Origin: an uncultured Clostridia bacterium
GTDB lineage: Bacteria; Bacillota; Clostridia; Christensenellales; Borkfalkiaceae
Reading direction: 5' to 3'
DNA: 54,842 nucleotides
NCBI GenBank assembly: GCA_947625865.1
Contig: CANQQD010000009.1
Span: 1-54,842 of the forward strand
The translations under genes and the position numbers were made by a program. This document shows, piece after piece, positions 39,160 through 47,924 of this stretch (positions are counted from its first letter, which is position 1; each line of letters opens with the position of its first letter). The notes below the pieces were generated by a model. The model was not told where the DNA came from. It saw only the letters and a list, made by a program, of their open reading frames with translations, and searched no databases.

Positions 39160-40542
39160 ATGCAAAAGTCAAAGACGGTTGATTTAACATGCGGCGGAGT
39201 CTGGCTTACTCTCCTCAAATACACATTGCCGCTGTTCGGCTGCGCGATGGTCCAGCAGCTCTACTCCATGGTGGACTTGCTCGTCGTCGGCAACTTCTCG
39301 GCGGGCGGCGCGCTCTCGGTGGACGCGGTAGGCAACGCTACAAACGTAATAAATATTCTTCTGGCGTTTGCAATAGGCGCCAACGGCGGCTGTTCGGTTA
39401 TAGTGGCAAAGCACTTCGGCGAAAAAAACAATCTGAAGGTCCGCGAAACGGTGAATACCTCCGCAGTCTCCTTTTCGGTGATGTGCGCCGTAATAATGAC
39501 CATAGGTCTTGCGCTCGCGCCGCAGTTTTTGGGTGCGCTGAGCGTCCACGGCAGCTATTTTGACGACTGCCTCATGTATCTCTACATATATACGGGCTCG
39601 CTGCCGTTCATATTTTTATATAACGTCGGCTGCGGCGTCTGTTCGGCTCTCGGCGATTCCACGACCCCGTTCATATTTCTCGTGATATCCTCGCTGTTGA
39701 ACGTCGGGCTGGACTTTTTATTTGTATGCGCCTTTCATATGGACGTTGCGGGCGCGGCTTGGGCGACCTTCATATCACAGGCTATTTCCGGCGTGCTGAC
39801 CGCGGTCGTCCTTTTGCGCAAGCTCAGGTCCATACGTCCCGGACAAAAGCCGCGGCTGTTCGATATATCTATTTTCAAGGACCTCGCGGCGACGTCCGTT
39901 CCCATAATATTGCAGCAGTCCTTCGTGTCCGTGGGCAACTTCTTTGTGATGAAGAGGATAAACGAAATAGGCGAGGACGCCACGACGGGCTTCACAACGG
40001 CGTTTAAGCTCGTCACCATTTCCAATTCGGGCGTGATAAACATGACCAACGGGCTGGCGAATTTTGCCTCGCAGAACAAGGCGGCGGAGCGTTACGAGCG
40101 CATAAGGCGGGGATATCTTGCCGTTTTGACGTTCGCCATTGCGGTAACGCTCGTATTTTTGGCGCTGTTCGTCGCCCTTCCCGAGCCGTTCACAAGGCTC
40201 TTCGTGCAGCGGGATAAACTGACCGCGGACGCGCTGGATTATTCCAAGGAATTTCTCGTCGTCGTCTCATGCTTTTTGCCGACCGTAACGGTCAAAATAG
40301 TGTCCGACGGCGTCGTGCGCGGCTGCGGCGGCAACGTCGGCTTCACCATAAGCACATTCACGGATCTTATTTTGAGGGTCGCCCTCGTCTATATATTGAC
40401 GTCGGCGGGCTGGGGCTTTTCGGGCGTGTGCTGGGCATGGGCCATCGGCTGGTCGGTGAGCATGGTTCTGGCGTTTGTTTTCTACCTCAGGATAAGGTGT
40501 CTGAGGGGCGTAAAATTATTCCCCCGCAAAAACTTGACTTAA
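39160..40542 (+). CDS. MATE-family efflux transporter
   Basis: A 460-residue protein with twelve predicted membrane helices that exports cationic compounds using an ion gradient. The N-terminus (VWLTLLKYTLPLFGCAMVQQ, then LYSMVDLLVVGNFSAGGALS) and the repeated second half (FKDLAATSVPIILQQSFVSV) are typical of the NorM/DinF-like group. The gene has its own strong promoter and no Shine-Dalgarno sequence. Substrate unknown. Confidence 0.93.
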   Translation: MQKSKTVDLTCGGVWLTLLKYTLPLFGCAMVQQLYSMVDLLVVGNFSAGGALSVDAVGNATNVINILLAFAIGANGGCSVIVAKHFGEKNNLKVRETVNTSAVSFSVMCAVIMTIGLALAPQFLGALSVHGSYFDDCLMYLYIYTGSLPFIFLYNVGCGVCSALGDSTTPFIFLVISSLLNVGLDFLFVCAFHMDVAGAAWATFISQAISGVLTAVVLLRKLRSIRPGQKPRLFDISIFKDLAATSVPIILQQSFVSVGNFFVMKRINEIGEDATTGFTTAFKLVTISNSGVINMTNGLANFASQNKAAERYERIRRGYLAVLTFAIAVTLVFLALFVALPEPFTRLFVQRDKLTADALDYSKEFLVVVSCFLPTVTVKIVSDGVVRGCGGNVGFTISTFTDLILRVALVYILTSAGWGFSGVCWAWAIGWSVSMVLAFVFYLRIRCLRGVKLFPRKNLT

Positions 40543-40563
40543 AAACGGCGTATATGCTACTAT
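40534..40563 (+). promoter_or_regulatory. Promoter of leuA
   Basis: TTGACT (40534-40539), an 18-base spacer, TACTAT (40558-40563), overlapping the end of the MATE gene. The transcript would start near 40570, upstream of the hairpin at 40587. Confidence 0.55.
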
Positions 40564-40586
40564 ATTATAAAGGTAGCGGTTATTTT

Positions 40587-40617
40587 GGCGCCTCGTCTGT
40601 GAGGCGCCTTTCCTTTT
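40587..40617 (+). terminator. Terminator or attenuator in the leuA leader
   Basis: GGCGCCTC (40587-40594), loop GTCTGT, GAGGCGCC (40601-40608), then TTTCCTTTT. It may end MATE transcripts, but if the promoter at 40534 is real it lies between that promoter and leuA. Confidence 0.75.
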
Positions 40618-40631
40618 AAAAGGGTGCGGAC

Positions 40632-42278
40632 ATGAACTGTAAAAAATATACGACCCAATATTTTCTGCCTCCCGTGCGCTGCATGGACTGGGCAGACAAG
40701 GATAAGATCGGGCATGCGCCCGTCTGGTGCTCGGTCGATCTCCGCGACGGCAACCAGAGCCTCGTCGAGCCTATGGACGCCGTCACAAAGACGGAGTTTT
40801 TCAAGCTCCTTTCAGATATCGGCTTCAAGGAGATAGAGGTCGGCTTCCCCGCGGCTTCCGAAACGGAGTACGCCTTTTTGCGCACGCTCATTGAGGACGG
40901 GCTCATTCCCGACGACGTCACCGTGCAGGTGCTGACGCAGGCGCGGGAGCATATAATCAAAAAAACTTTCAAGGCTCTCGAGGGCGTAAAGAGGGCTGTC
41001 GTTCACGTATATAATTCCACGTCCCTCGCCCAGCGCGAGCAGGTGTTCAAAAAGAACAGGCAGGAGATAAAGAAGATAGCCGTCGGCGGCGCGGAAATGC
41101 TCAAAGAGCTTGCGGGCGGCAACCCCGCCTACCGCTTCGAGTACTCGCCCGAGTCCTTCACGGGCACTGAGCCGGAGTATGCGCTCGAGGTGATAAACGC
41201 CGTGCTCGGCGTGTGGAAGCCCGACGGGCGCAGCAAGCCGATAATAAATCTTCCCGCCACGGTTGAGAACGCCTCGCCCCACGTCTATGCCCAGCAGGTG
41301 GAATATATCCGTAAAAACATGGATTTTTCAAAAGACGTCGTGCTCTCCGTACACCCGCACAACGACCGCGGCTGCGGCGTTGCCGCCGCCGAACTGGCCC
41401 TTTTAGCCGGCGCGGACAGGGTGGAGGGAACGCTCTTCGGCAACGGCGAGAGGACGGGCAATGCCGATTTGATAACGCTCGCCATGAATATGTTCTCGCA
41501 GGGCGTGGACCCCGGGCTCGATTTTTCCGATATGCCGCGCATTTCCGGGCTCTATAAACGCTTCACGGGCATGCCCGTAAGTCCCCGCCAGCCCTACGCG
41601 GGCGAACTGGTGTTCGCCGCCTTTTCGGGCTCCCATCAGGACGCCATCGCCAAGGGTATGGAACTGAGGTCGGAGGGCGATAAATGGACGGTGCCCTATC
41701 TTCCCATCGACCCCCGCGACGTGGGCAGGGAATATGACTCCGACGTAATACGCATAAACTCGCAGTCGGGCAAGGGCGGAGTGGGCTACGTTTTAAAGAC
41801 GGCTTACGGCATAGACCTGCCGCCCAAAATGAAAGAGGCGTTCGGCTACTCGGCAAAACGCCTTTCGGACAGCCTGCACAAGGAGCTCAGGGCCGAGGAA
41901 TTATACGGGCTTTTCATGGATGAATTTGTGCTTCCGCGCAAGGCGTTCGGCGTAACGGAGTGTCACTTCAGGCAGATAGGCGGCATAGAGGCTACCGTCA
42001 CCTTCTGCGCGGGTCCGGACGTGCGGGTGGTAAAAGCCGTCGGCAACGGCAGGCTCGACGCCTTTTCCAACGCCGTCAAGCAATATGTGGGCGCGGACTA
42101 TACATTAACGTGCTATGAGCAGCACGCCATGACCGGCTCTTCGAGCGCAAAGGCTGTCTCCTTTGTCGCGGTGGAGAGGGAGGGAAACCTGTTCTGGGGC
42201 GCAGGCATCGACGACGACATCATAAAGAGCAGCTATAACGCGCTCGTTTCCGCCGTAAACAACATGCTTGTAGGATGA
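40632..42278 (+). CDS. leuA: 2-isopropylmalate synthase, long form
   Basis: First committed enzyme of leucine synthesis. The 548-residue product is of the yeast/actinobacterial-like long form, with an N-terminal extension (TQYFLPPVRCMDWADKDKIG) before the catalytic barrel. Barrel motifs: VDLRDGNQSL (metal and base), HVYNSTSLAQRE and SVHPHNDRGCGVAAAELALL (metal His pair), then LFGNGERTGNADL. The C-terminal LeuA dimer domain (about residue 430 on) normally binds leucine for feedback control. No other leu genes follow. AAGGGTG precedes the ATG. Confidence 0.95.
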   Translation: MNCKKYTTQYFLPPVRCMDWADKDKIGHAPVWCSVDLRDGNQSLVEPMDAVTKTEFFKLLSDIGFKEIEVGFPAASETEYAFLRTLIEDGLIPDDVTVQVLTQAREHIIKKTFKALEGVKRAVVHVYNSTSLAQREQVFKKNRQEIKKIAVGGAEMLKELAGGNPAYRFEYSPESFTGTEPEYALEVINAVLGVWKPDGRSKPIINLPATVENASPHVYAQQVEYIRKNMDFSKDVVLSVHPHNDRGCGVAAAELALLAGADRVEGTLFGNGERTGNADLITLAMNMFSQGVDPGLDFSDMPRISGLYKRFTGMPVSPRQPYAGELVFAAFSGSHQDAIAKGMELRSEGDKWTVPYLPIDPRDVGREYDSDVIRINSQSGKGGVGYVLKTAYGIDLPPKMKEAFGYSAKRLSDSLHKELRAEELYGLFMDEFVLPRKAFGVTECHFRQIGGIEATVTFCAGPDVRVVKAVGNGRLDAFSNAVKQYVGADYTLTCYEQHAMTGSSSAKAVSFVAVEREGNLFWGAGIDDDIIKSSYNALVSAVNNMLVG

Positions 42279-42308
42279 CTATTTCACAAACCCGTCACAC
42301 GCTCCGGC

Positions 42309-42337
42309 TTGACTTTGCCGCGGCGGCGGTATATACT
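42309..42337 (+). promoter_or_regulatory. Promoter of lgt
   Basis: TTGACT (42309-42314), a 17-base spacer, TATACT (42332-42337). AGGGAGAT then precedes the ATG at 42365. Confidence 0.7.
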
Positions 42338-42364
42338 TAAATAAATAATCAAGGGAGATAAACT

Positions 42365-43231
42365 ATGCATCCCGGCGCATTGATATATTTTTCGTCCGAC
42401 CATAGCGCGGGCGCGCCCGGCATATATCCCTACGGTCTGTGTATGGCCACGGGGATCGTGCTTTGCTTTATATTTCTTTTCGTCACAATGTGGAAAAAGA
42501 AATTCAACGAGGGCGCAATGGATAAAATTTTGGTTATAGGCGTTTTCGGGACGGGCTTCGGCATATTTGCCGCAATGCTCTTCCAGTCCACCTATAACTT
42601 TATCGCCAACCCCTCGGCGGGCTTTCACCTCGGCGGAATGACCTTCATCGGCGGGCTTATCGGCGGCGTCGTAAGCTTCCTTGCGGTATATTTTATATAT
42701 ATCTACGCAATAGCCCCGCGCACAAAGATCAAGTTCCTGCAAAACAACATGAACGCCACCCTGACCGACGCTCTGCCCTTTATCCCCATAGCGATCTGCA
42801 TCGCGCACGCGTTCGGCAGGCTGGGCTGCTTTTTCGGCGGCTGCTGCTACGGGCTGCCGTCCGAGCAGTTCCACACGTGGGGACTTCCCTGCGCGGAGGG
42901 TATGCCCGGAGTAAACGTCATTCCCACCCAACTCTACGAAATGTTCTTTTTGCTGTTGCTGGCGGGGGTAATGTCGCTTCTGTACTTCAGGTTCCGCTTC
43001 TACTATAACTTTTCATTGTACATGATAGCCTACGGCATATGGCGCTTTTTAATAGAGTTTATCCGCGGCGACGCCCGCGGCGAGTTTATCGGCACTGCGC
43101 TCTATCCCTCGCAGATCTGGTCGATAGTAATGGTTATTTTGGGAGTGGGATATATATTCCTGCAGAGGTATGTGCTATCTAAGCATATGAAGCACCCCGA
43201 GGAAGCTCCCGCGGCTCCCGCCAACGGGTGA
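42365..43231 (+). CDS. lgt: Prolipoprotein diacylglyceryl transferase
   Basis: A 288-residue membrane enzyme that attaches diacylglycerol to the lipobox cysteine of lipoproteins; several candidate substrates lie in this window (lipoproteins at 4603, 14798 and 43825). The signature HAFGRLGCFFGGCCYG is near residue 143, with GGMTFIGGLIGG earlier and FLIEFIRGDARGEF later. About seven membrane segments. The C-terminus is Pro/Ala-rich. Confidence 0.95.
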   Translation: MHPGALIYFSSDHSAGAPGIYPYGLCMATGIVLCFIFLFVTMWKKKFNEGAMDKILVIGVFGTGFGIFAAMLFQSTYNFIANPSAGFHLGGMTFIGGLIGGVVSFLAVYFIYIYAIAPRTKIKFLQNNMNATLTDALPFIPIAICIAHAFGRLGCFFGGCCYGLPSEQFHTWGLPCAEGMPGVNVIPTQLYEMFFLLLLAGVMSLLYFRFRFYYNFSLYMIAYGIWRFLIEFIRGDARGEFIGTALYPSQIWSIVMVILGVGYIFLQRYVLSKHMKHPEEAPAAPANG

Positions 43232-43752
43232 TAAACTTCGCAATACTGTGTCGCGTTTACGCGCTCCTTGGTCACGTACTTCTTTGTACGCTCCCGTCGT
43301 CGCTTACGCACGCTCCTTGTCTTGCTCGTTTCTGACCCGTTGCAAACTCCGTAAAAACAAAGCTCTGCTCGCTTCTAATCGCTTGCAAACTTCGTAAGGG
43401 CAGCCTATCCCCTCGGCTTCTTCCCCCTTGGGGGGGAAGCTCCCGCGTAGCGGGTGATGGGAGGGGTAATAAAAAGCAATCATACTCCCACCCGTCGACT
43501 ACGTCGACACCCTCCCCCGTCGGAGACGGAAGAGGGCAAGGAAAAGCGGGCGGCTCCCAATCTCCTTGGCTCCTTCCTTTGGGGGGGGAGCTGTCGAGCA
43601 AAGCGAGACTGAGGGGAGTTCTCACACGGCGCAACGCCGTGTGAGACAGCTGTCGCCGCAGGCGACTGAGGGCAGTGTCAAATTTCTGCTTGACGTGCGC
43701 AAAACCACGTCAACCGCTCCCACAATAAAGAACCTCTGCTCAGGCGGAACGC
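43232..43752. repeat. Intergenic repeat island after lgt
   Basis: No gene is visible. It contains the module CGCTCCTTGTCTTGCTCGTT (43309-43328), which also occurs near 54726; the CTCCCGCGTAGCGGGTGATGGGAG hairpin (about 43440-43463); the CTCCCACCCGTC module with GTCGGAGAC (about 43485-43535); CTGTCGAGC...GAGGGGAG (43590-43618); and the hairpin CACACGGCG with CGCCGTGTG (near 43624-43645). The same modules recur at 1-135, 23040-23494 and 24281-24430. Confidence 0.7.
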
Positions 43753-43784
43753 TTGCGGCGGCGCGAATACTCGCGCCGCCGCAA
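43753..43784 (+). terminator. Strong hairpin upstream of apbE
   Basis: TTGCGGCGGCGCGA (43753-43766) and its exact complement (43771-43784) with loop ATAC. No T run follows, so termination is uncertain. Confidence 0.5.
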
Positions 43785-43789
43785 ATTGT

Positions 43790-43818
43790 TTGACTAAATT
43801 CAAACTTTATTTTATAAT
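43790..43818 (+). promoter_or_regulatory. Promoter of apbE
   Basis: TTGACT (43790-43795), a 17-base spacer, TATAAT (43813-43818). The ATG begins at 43825, where transcription itself is expected to begin. Confidence 0.8.
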
Positions 43819-43824
43819 GGCGTT

Positions 43825-45003
43825 ATGAAAAGGTCGGCGGCAATTATTGCGGGTTTAATAATGTTGGCGGCGCCGCTTTGCGGCTGTTCGCCCGCTCGGG
43901 AGTATTCCCGGATGAGCGGGGAGTATTTCTACGTTATGAACACCTCCGCCGCCTTGACCGTATACGACTACTTTGAGGTAAACGGGGTGGAGGACAGGCT
44001 CCTCACCGCTAAATTCTCAAATATGGAGGACGAGGTCCGCCTTTTGCTCTACGGGCTTGACAGCTCGCTTTCAACTTCATACGAGGGCTCGGACATTTCC
44101 CGCTTCAACGCCGCGGACGCGGGCGCGAGGGTGGAGATTGGAGAGGACGCCTACAACGTTCTCTCCGTCGCAAAAAGCATGTACGAGCTTACAGAGGGCT
44201 ACTACAATCCCGCCGTCTACTACAGCCTGCAGGCATACGGCTTCAACGGCGGCGAGGAGCCAAAAAGCATAGACGACCTTCCCACCGAAGAGGAAATCTC
44301 AATATATGTTGAGTTATCCGAACATTTCGGCGAGCTTGCGCTTGAAAAGGAGGGCGATAAATACTATGCCACAAAGCCCGATATCACCGTGGAATGGCAG
44401 GGCGCGCCTCTCGCCTTAAAGGTCGACCTCGGCGGCATAGGCAAGGGCTATGCCGTGGATAAGGTGAACGACCTGTTCTTAAAGTACGGCTATGAATACG
44501 GCAATTTCAACTTCGGTGCAAGCTCCATAGCCTTTAAAAAATATCCCGATGCCGCGGGCACGTTCACGCTCGGGCTCGCCAACCCCCGCCGCAAAACCGA
44601 AAACGGCGTATATACGGAACCCGGGCAGTACATCGAAACGGACGTCTCCGACGTCTGCGTTTCCTCGAGCGCCGACAATAAAAACGCGTATATTTTAACG
44701 GACGAAAGCGGCGCCCCCGTGCGCTATTGCCATATCTTCGACCCTTATACTGGCAAGCCGATAGAAAGCGGCGTTATGTCCGCTACCGTGATAGGCGGCT
44801 CGGCAGCCGAAAACGACGCTCTGACCACCGCAATTATGGCAATGGGTGCGGAAAAAGCCGTGGAATTTATAAATTCCGCGCTCACGGGAAGACAGGTCGT
44901 TTTTACCGTGGATAGCGGCGACGGCTACAAATTTTACACCAACATTCCCGTCGGCGGCTACAGGATAGTCAGCGAAAACTTCACACGTCTCGAGATAAAT
45001 TGA
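43825..45003 (+). CDS. apbE: FAD:protein FMN transferase, lipoprotein
   Basis: Transfers FMN from FAD to Thr or Ser of target proteins on the outer face of the membrane. 392 residues. The signal peptide ends in the lipobox Leu-Cys-Gly-Cys near residue 21. FAD and Mg motifs: VDLGGIGKGYAVDK near residue 205, HIFDPYTGKP near 308, and ENDALTTAIMAMG near 330. The probable substrates, RnfD and RnfG, are encoded 4-6 kb downstream. No Shine-Dalgarno sequence; possibly leaderless. The next gene starts one base after the stop codon, so the two are cotranscribed. Confidence 0.94.
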   Translation: MKRSAAIIAGLIMLAAPLCGCSPAREYSRMSGEYFYVMNTSAALTVYDYFEVNGVEDRLLTAKFSNMEDEVRLLLYGLDSSLSTSYEGSDISRFNAADAGARVEIGEDAYNVLSVAKSMYELTEGYYNPAVYYSLQAYGFNGGEEPKSIDDLPTEEEISIYVELSEHFGELALEKEGDKYYATKPDITVEWQGAPLALKVDLGGIGKGYAVDKVNDLFLKYGYEYGNFNFGASSIAFKKYPDAAGTFTLGLANPRRKTENGVYTEPGQYIETDVSDVCVSSSADNKNAYILTDESGAPVRYCHIFDPYTGKPIESGVMSATVIGGSAAENDALTTAIMAMGAEKAVEFINSALTGRQVVFTVDSGDGYKFYTNIPVGGYRIVSENFTRLEIN

Positions 45004-45004
45004 A

Positions 45005-45463
45005 ATGTCCCTTAAAAAAGTACGGAGCGTAAAAGAGGACAGGGGCTTTAAAAAAGCCGACCTCATAATCTACGGCATAATACTTCTGCTTGTTGCCGTT
45101 ATGTTTATCGCCGTGTTTGTACCGCGCGACAAGTCGGCGATGAGCGGCGTGCGCGTATATGCCGGCGGGGAAGTCGTGTTTGAGTACGATTTTACCTCAA
45201 AGGAATACAAGGCGTACGGCGACAACGTGACCGTGACCGGCGGCGAGATTTTGACGGTCAGAATAGATATAAAAGGCGGCTACAACGTGCTCGAAATAAA
45301 CGCCTCCGACCGCACGGCAAGGATGGCGGAGGCGGACTGCCGCGGGCAGGACTGCGTGCATACGCCCGCCATAAGGGACAATTCGGGAATAATCTATTGT
45401 TCCCCGCACGGCATAAAAATAGTCCCCTTCGGACACGAAGAGGACGGCACGGTACTGATGTAA
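45005..45463 (+). CDS. NusG domain II (NusG_II) membrane protein
   Basis: A 152-residue protein with one membrane segment (residues about 20-38) and an external NusG_II domain. The conserved part reads AEADCRGQDCVHTPAIRDNS, then GIIYCSPHGIKIV, matching the family's Cys-x4-Cys-x-His pattern. Such proteins repeatedly occur beside ApbE and Rnf or FMN-binding genes, suggesting a part in extracytoplasmic flavin-linked redox; their chemistry is not known to me. Its stop lies in the left arm of the terminator. Confidence 0.82.
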   Translation: MSLKKVRSVKEDRGFKKADLIIYGIILLLVAVMFIAVFVPRDKSAMSGVRVYAGGEVVFEYDFTSKEYKAYGDNVTVTGGEILTVRIDIKGGYNVLEINASDRTARMAEADCRGQDCVHTPAIRDNSGIIYCSPHGIKIVPFGHEEDGTVLM

Positions 45464-45491
45464 AGGGAGCGCAAAACCCGCGCTCCCTTTT
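45462..45491. terminator. Terminator between converging genes
   Basis: AAAGGGAGCG (45462-45471) pairs with CGCTCCCTTT (45481-45490). Confidence 0.8.
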
Positions 45492-45498
45492 AAAATTC

Positions 45499-46929
45499 TC
45501 AATACATTCTGCGTTTTTTGTTTCTTCTGTGCGCTACGACCAGAGCCACTATCACGGCGACGATCAGGAGAAGGGGCACGAGTATCAGCGCGGAGTAAAT
45601 TATAACCGTCAGCAAAATGCTGTTCTTGTATTGCCGCGACCATTCGGGCTTTTCCGCGGTGCACAGCGTGAATGTAAGCTCGCCGTCGGGCAGCCCGCCG
45701 AGCGCAAGGCTGTAGCCCGTCTCCGTCTTTTCAAAGCCGTTTATGCCGCTCTCCGTGATATAGTAGGGGGTGTTTATCTCTATTTTCAGCTCCCCGAACT
45801 CCTTCCACGTCTTAGCGGGGGACAGAAGATAGGTGTACTCATAAACGGACGGATCCCAGTCGTGGTTTATGAGGGGATACATCGGCGCAGTCACGCTGTT
45901 TACAACTCTCTCCCCGGGCGCAAAGGTTATTTCATACTCATACCACCGCATAAGGCTTTCATACATCGATCTGAAATAGGTCGTAAAGCCCGTCAGCCGG
46001 AACTCGGAGTGCATATAGTTTTGGTTGAGGCACGCCACGCTCGCGTTGTACCAGTCGGTCTCCGAAACGGGCCCGTTCTTGTCCCAACCCTCCATTGCAA
46101 GCTCCTTAAAGGTGAGGGTGCGGGTGGTTTTCAGCGATATCTTAGCGTCTATCTCCTTTTTCATGCCGCCGTCGTCATAAATTTTCCACTGCGGAACTTC
46201 CGGCTCGCCCGCGGCGTAAACTGTCAGGGTCTCGCCGTCGTTGACCCACGTGCCCGCAAAAAGCGCGTCGCCGCTCACTTTGCCGCCGTTCGCGTTGAAT
46301 ATATACGTCGTATTTCCGCCCTTTTGCACCGCAAACGCGGCATAGGGCGCGGTGTAATTTTTGCCGTACAGCCCGCCCACCGAAAAATTATATTCCGTCA
46401 CCGCCATTTCTGGCGAAAAAATTTCGTCCTCGACGTAGCCGTCGCAAACAAGCGCCAGATCCTTATCCGCGTCGAATTGTCCGCCGTTCGAATATGTGTA
46501 ACGCACATTTGTTTCCGCCGCTTCGCCGTTTACGGTTATGCCGTACTTTAAGGAATCGTCGGGGGACCCTTCGCTGTCGTAAACGTAGTAATCGGGCGTT
46601 TTGCCGAAGGGGAACAGGAGTTTGGAGGTAACGGTGTATTCCGAGGGATTATAAAAGGTGTACTCGGCCGTCACCTTGCCGCCGTAGCCCAAAAATTCCT
46701 CCGCCGTCTCGTAGTAGTTGGAGGGCAACTCGTTCAAATCAAATATAAGCCGCTCCTTTTCCACGATAACGGGGCTCTCGCTGTCCGCCATCATCGCGCC
46801 CGTGGCGTCCACGCCGTAAAATTGGCTCTGCGCGGAGTTTGCAAGGGCGGCGGAGGGAGCCGCGCCCAAAGCCCCGCCAAGGCAGGCAACGCATAAAGCA
46901 GCGGCAAGCAACGTCTTGTTTTTTGTCAT
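45499..46929 (-). CDS. Exported, membrane-anchored protein of unknown function
   Basis: A 476-residue protein I do not recognise. A Sec signal peptide (residues 1-30, ending GAAPSAALANS) is followed by a large external region rich in Tyr, Trp and Thr, with beta-type stretches (GKVTAEYTFYNPSEYTVTSK, LLFPFGK). A C-terminal membrane segment (about 445-467) and a basic tail (HRRNKKRRMY) anchor it. No haem, flavin or metal motif is obvious. It lies between the ApbE/NusG_II genes and rnfB, transcribed in the rnf direction but after the rnfB terminator. The GGGGTG ribosome site is 5 bases before the ATG. It may be an envelope partner of the locus; that is inference from position only. Confidence 0.75.
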   Translation of the reverse strand: MTKNKTLLAAALCVACLGGALGAAPSAALANSAQSQFYGVDATGAMMADSESPVIVEKERLIFDLNELPSNYYETAEEFLGYGGKVTAEYTFYNPSEYTVTSKLLFPFGKTPDYYVYDSEGSPDDSLKYGITVNGEAAETNVRYTYSNGGQFDADKDLALVCDGYVEDEIFSPEMAVTEYNFSVGGLYGKNYTAPYAAFAVQKGGNTTYIFNANGGKVSGDALFAGTWVNDGETLTVYAAGEPEVPQWKIYDDGGMKKEIDAKISLKTTRTLTFKELAMEGWDKNGPVSETDWYNASVACLNQNYMHSEFRLTGFTTYFRSMYESLMRWYEYEITFAPGERVVNSVTAPMYPLINHDWDPSVYEYTYLLSPAKTWKEFGELKIEINTPYYITESGINGFEKTETGYSLALGGLPDGELTFTLCTAEKPEWSRQYKNSILLTVIIYSALILVPLLLIVAVIVALVVAHRRNKKRRMY

Positions 46930-46990
46930 ATTTTCACCCCGCAGTATGTTTTATATAAATACAACGATTGAAAAGATCCGTTTGTCCCGA

Positions 46991-47021
46991 AAAGGGCGGC
47001 GCGAAATTCGCGCCGCCCTTT
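46991..47021 (-). terminator. Terminator of the rnf operon
   Basis: GGGCGGCGCGAA (46994-47005) pairs with TTCGCGCCGCCC (47007-47018); flanking A and T triplets extend the stem. Confidence 0.8.
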
Positions 47022-47036
47022 GTTTTTTAGGTTTAA

Positions 47037-47912
47037 TCAAGCCTGTGCCCTTCCGGCGGCTTCGGGCGTCTGTTCCGTTTGCGCCTTTTTCACGTCGCGG
47101 GTAAGAATTATCTTCCTCGGGCACTTCGCAACGCAGGTGAGGCAGCCCGTGCACTTTGAGTAATCGAATACGGGCAGATTGTCTACCATGGTTATAGCCC
47201 CGTGCGGGCAGTTCTTTGCGCACAGTCCGCAGCCTATGCAACCCACCTTGCAGGAGGACATAACTTCCTTGCCCTTGCACTTTGAGGAGCACGCCGCATA
47301 TACGGGCGCGGAGGCGGGTATGCGCTCTATTATGTGCTTGGGGCAGGCCGAAATGCACGCGCCGCAGCTTATGCACTTGTCGGGGTCGACGTGCGCCAGC
47401 TTCCCCTCAACGGTAATCGCGCTCTCGGGGCAGACCGCTTTGCAGTCGCCGCAGCCGAGGCAGGCGTAGGAGCAGAGCTTGTTCCCGCCCAAAAGGGAGG
47501 CGCACGCCGCGCAGGTGGGGTTGCCCATATACTCGAACCTTTCGCCGCAGTTTTCCGCGCCTCCGTGGCACTTAACTACGGCAACCGTGCGCTCCTCGTC
47601 CTTTAATTCTATTCCCAAAAGCGCGGCAATCTCCGCCTTCTTCTCGGGGGAAGTCACATGACAGTCCGCAAGGTCGCCCTGTCCCGAGGCAAGCTTATTG
47701 GCAAAGCCCGAGCAGCCCGAGCAGCCGCAGCCGCCGCAGTTCGCGCCCGCAAGATTTTCGAGTATTTTTGTAACCTTTTCGTCCACGTCCACCTTAAAGA
47801 CCTTGCTGACGACCAAAATCAAAATGCCTATCAGCAGGGCGGAGCCGGCAAAAATGCCCGCAACTATGCCTACCGAAATCCACGTCTGAACGCCAAATTC
47901 AAGTAAATTCAT
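47037..47912 (-). CDS. rnfB: Rnf complex subunit RnfB
   Basis: The 291-residue ferredoxin-accepting subunit. An N-terminal membrane helix (residues 13-38) is followed by an Fe-S domain CGGCGCSGCSGFANKLASG. Then come several ferredoxin-type 4Fe-4S motifs: CLGCGDCKAVCP, CISCGACISACP, CIGCGLCAKNCP and CTGCLTCVAKCP. This multi-cluster form is the clostridial type. It is the last gene of the operon, 12 bases after rnfA, with GGAGG before the ATG. The C-terminal tail is short and Gln/Ala-rich. Confidence 0.96.
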   Translation of the reverse strand: MNLLEFGVQTWISVGIVAGIFAGSALLIGILILVVSKVFKVDVDEKVTKILENLAGANCGGCGCSGCSGFANKLASGQGDLADCHVTSPEKKAEIAALLGIELKDEERTVAVVKCHGGAENCGERFEYMGNPTCAACASLLGGNKLCSYACLGCGDCKAVCPESAITVEGKLAHVDPDKCISCGACISACPKHIIERIPASAPVYAACSSKCKGKEVMSSCKVGCIGCGLCAKNCPHGAITMVDNLPVFDYSKCTGCLTCVAKCPRKIILTRDVKKAQTEQTPEAAGRAQA

Positions 47913-47924
47913 ATCTCCGCCTCC

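Noticed and set aside
40554-40619. Leader peptide MLLYYKGSG... for leuA attenuation
   Set aside because: Its ATG lies upstream of the likely transcription start and within the promoter, and it has only two adjacent leucine codons and no ribosome site.
45397-46551. Plus-strand frame opposite the exported protein gene
   Set aside because: It is antisense to a gene with signal peptide, ribosome site and membrane anchor, and its translation has no protein-like features.
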